Positions 24,103 through 25,941 of a stretch of DNA of 25,941 nucleotides are shown piece by piece (position 1 is the first letter of the stretch; every line of letters begins with the position of its first letter). The DNA is from Fidelibacterota bacterium. GTDB taxonomy: Bacteria > Marinisomatota > Marinisomatia > Marinisomatales > TCS55. The notes below the pieces were generated by a model. The model had not been told where the DNA came from and ran no database searches. It saw only the letters and a list, made by a program, of their open reading frames with translations. A program made the translations under genes and the position numbers. The stretch lies in NCBI GenBank assembly GCA_004124535.1, contig SCKQ01000032.1, positions 1 through 25,941 of the forward strand, in the 5' to 3' direction.

Positions 24103-24239
24103 TTTTAATAACTCAATAATAGAGGGATCGAAATATATTAAAATTTTCTGACACTTTTTATTGCATTAATCGTTCTGTATTGATCTTTTTCCTTAAATTT
24201 CAAATGCGATTATTTTTTGATAATAAAACTGTGAAAATA

Positions 24240-25941
24240 ATGTCTGATATCCTCTGGTCACCAGATCCATCTCAATCATGCGGAATGCAGCAGTTTATGA
24301 AATATATTAACGATGAGCATGAATTGAATTTTGATACCTATGACCAACTATACCAATGGTCTATCGATTGTGGCGTGGATTTCTGGGCATGCGTTTGGAC
24401 TTATACAGATCTTATCCATTCCGAGTCCTATAATGAAGTTGTAGATGATATCAAAAAAATGCCCGGAGCAAAATGGTTTTCCGGTGCACGTCTAAATTTT
24501 GCTGAAAACCTCCTGCGCTATCGGGATGGAAAACTCGCTATCCAATTCAAGGGGGAAGATCAGCCAGTAAGATCCTTGACATATAAAGAACTCTATGATG
24601 AAGTAGAAATTCTGGCTAGTACCCTAAGAAATGCAGGATTGCAGGAAGGCGACCGCGTAGCGGGTTTCTTACCCAATATGCCAGAAGCGATTATTGCCAT
24701 GCTGGCTACCGCATCCATAGGGGCGATCTGGAGTGCTTCATCTCCTGATTTTGGAATCAAAGGAGTGCTAGATCGCTTTTCACAGATTAAACCGAAATTC
24801 CTTTTCGCTGCAAATGGTTATTCCTATAATGGAAAATCGTTCGATTCATTGGAAAAATTACGGGGAATTCTAGAAGACCTTCCCAGCGTGGAAAAGGTGA
24901 TCTTGATTCCCTACACTGAGAAGGACTTTGATATTTCCAATATTTCCCATGCCATCCATTACGAAGATTTTGTTGATCGCAATAATTATGATGACCTGGT
25001 ATTTGCACAATTGCCTTTCAATCACCCTTTATATATTATGTATTCATCCGGAACAACTGGCTTACCTAAGTCAATTGTCCATAGTGCCGGCGGCACACTT
25101 ATCCAGCATCTAAAGGAACTTAATCTACATGTGGATCTCGATCGGGATGATACGATATTTTATTTTACCACTTGCGGCTGGATGATGTGGAACTGGCTGG
25201 TCTCTTCCCTGGCTACAGGGGCAACAGTTGTGCTCTATGACGGTTCACCGCTTCATCCAGATACCAGCTACATGTGGATGTTGGCTCAGGATCTTGGGAT
25301 CACCGTTTTTGGTACCAGCGCAAAGTTCATCACCGCTAGTGAAGCAGCTGGTGAGAAGCCAAAACATAAATTTGATCTGAGTAAGTTACGGTCCATACTC
25401 TCTACTGGATCACCATTGGTAGAGGAAGGTTTTGATTATATTTATCGCGACGTTAAAGCCAATGTGTTACTGGCATCCATTTCCGGCGGTACAGACCTGA
25501 TCTCCTGTTTTGCTTTAGGGAATCCTACCCTGCCCGTTTACCGTGGCGAACTGCAGTGCCGTGGTCTTGGCATGGCCGTAGATTCATTTGATTCTAATGG
25601 TCAAAGTCAACTTAACCAAAAAGGTGAGCTTGTCTGCACCCATGCTTTCCCCTCCATGCCAATCTGTTTTTGGAATGATTTAGATGGTGAAAAATATCAC
25701 AACGCCTATTTCTCCGTATTTCCTAATGTCTGGTGTCATGGAGATTATATCACCATCAACGACCATGGTGGTGTAAAAATATATGGACGCAGTGACGCTA
25801 CATTGAATCCAGGCGGTGTACGCATAGGTACTGCAGAAATTTATCGAGTTGTTGAGAACATGGATGAAATAGATGACAGTTTAGTTGTGGGGCAGGAATG
25901 GCATGATGACGAGCGGGTAATTCTTTTTGTAAAACTTGCGG
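24240..25941 (+). CDS. Acetoacetyl-CoA synthetase (3' end outside window)
   Basis: ANL-superfamily ligase activating acetoacetate with ATP and CoA. The frame is open from ATG 24240 to the right edge (567 codons), so the C-terminus is missing. The N-terminal ACAS-type domain includes ILWSPDPSQ, GAKWFSGARLNFAENLL and FLPNMPEAIIAMLA. The AMP-binding P-loop is YSSGTTGLPKS (268-278). The family segments TTCGWMMWNWLVSSL, SGGTDLISCF, WCHGDYI and YGRSDATLNPGGVRIGTAEIY are intact. SGGTD and the ACAS-like N-terminus favour acetoacetyl-CoA synthetase over acetyl-CoA synthetase. Two in-frame upstream starts (ATG 24204, GTG 24231) exist, but MSDILWSPDP matches the usual start. It may use acetoacetate from fatty acid or amino acid breakdown. 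Confidence 0.92.
   Translation, partial: MSDILWSPDPSQSCGMQQFMKYINDEHELNFDTYDQLYQWSIDCGVDFWACVWTYTDLIHSESYNEVVDDIKKMPGAKWFSGARLNFAENLLRYRDGKLAIQFKGEDQPVRSLTYKELYDEVEILASTLRNAGLQEGDRVAGFLPNMPEAIIAMLATASIGAIWSASSPDFGIKGVLDRFSQIKPKFLFAANGYSYNGKSFDSLEKLRGILEDLPSVEKVILIPYTEKDFDISNISHAIHYEDFVDRNNYDDLVFAQLPFNHPLYIMYSSGTTGLPKSIVHSAGGTLIQHLKELNLHVDLDRDDTIFYFTTCGWMMWNWLVSSLATGATVVLYDGSPLHPDTSYMWMLAQDLGITVFGTSAKFITASEAAGEKPKHKFDLSKLRSILSTGSPLVEEGFDYIYRDVKANVLLASISGGTDLISCFALGNPTLPVYRGELQCRGLGMAVDSFDSNGQSQLNQKGELVCTHAFPSMPICFWNDLDGEKYHNAYFSVFPNVWCHGDYITINDHGGVKIYGRSDATLNPGGVRIGTAEIYRVVENMDEIDDSLVVGQEWHDDERVILFVKLA

Noticed and set aside
1..25941. Mobile elements, CRISPR arrays, tRNA or rRNA genes, defence systems
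   Set aside because: No transposase or integrase motifs, regularly spaced repeats, tRNA-like cloverleaf or rRNA sequence were recognised on either strand, and all larger frames have metabolic, transport or regulatory assignments.

Overview
The window is a 25.9 kb stretch of AT-rich bacterial chromosome (roughly 40% GC by eye). Genes are densely packed, often with 1-4 nt overlaps, and no intergenic gap exceeds about 300 bp. The organism is very likely Gram-negative: it encodes a three-gene envelope export set (MMPL/RND permease, LolA-like secreted protein, beta-barrel protein) and a Tat-type secreted PhoX-like phosphatase. Shine-Dalgarno sequences are weak at many genes, and at least four genes appear to start with TTG. 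A member of the Fibrobacteres-Chlorobi-Bacteroidetes superphylum, such as Marinimicrobia/SAR406, would fit, but that is a low-confidence inference. I see no insertion sequence, phage gene, CRISPR array, tRNA or rRNA.

Layout. (1) 1-5793, plus strand: a fatty-acid beta-oxidation operon of acyl-CoA dehydrogenase (cut by the window edge), thiolase, a TrhA/hemolysin III membrane protein and a FadN-type 3-hydroxyacyl-CoA dehydrogenase/enoyl-CoA hydratase. (2) 5796-12341: a phosphate block. A PhoX-like phosphatase follows fadN by 2 nt, then come a polyphosphate kinase 2, a Na+/phosphate cotransporter and a separate PhoU-like protein on the plus strand. The PhoR/PhoB-type two-component system converges on them from the minus strand, with the phoU and phoR stop codons abutting. 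(3) 12393-14075, minus strand: queC-queE-queD for the 7-deazaguanine (preQ0/queuosine) pathway. (4) 14122-18475, minus strand: the envelope export cassette. Regions 2 (minus part), 3 and 4 form one co-directional run of eight genes. (5) 18625-20669, plus strand: thiamine pyrophosphokinase and an SSS-family symporter, a probable thiamine salvage pair, followed by a short degenerate reading frame and a strong bidirectional terminator. (6) 20924-24102, minus strand: a sugar-phosphate cassette of PPi-type phosphofructokinase, class II fructose-1,6-bisphosphatase and class I fructose-bisphosphate aldolase. (7) 24240 to the end, plus strand: acetoacetyl-CoA synthetase, cut by the window edge.

Together the genes describe a heterotroph that degrades fatty acids, activates acetoacetate, and runs the fructose-6-phosphate to triose-phosphate segment with a potentially reversible PPi enzyme beside a dedicated phosphatase. 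It scavenges and stores phosphate through a compact Pho locus, and may take up thiamine rather than only making it. Most genes are recognisable members of known families. The items worth a second look are arrangement and residue-level oddities: the Gly-to-Cys change in the FBPase metal-site motif, the divergent PPK2 motif, the zero-gap convergent Pho locus, TrhA and PhoX riding on the beta-oxidation operon, the symporter tied to thiamine pyrophosphokinase, and the small broken frame before the terminator. I did not find a clearly new system.
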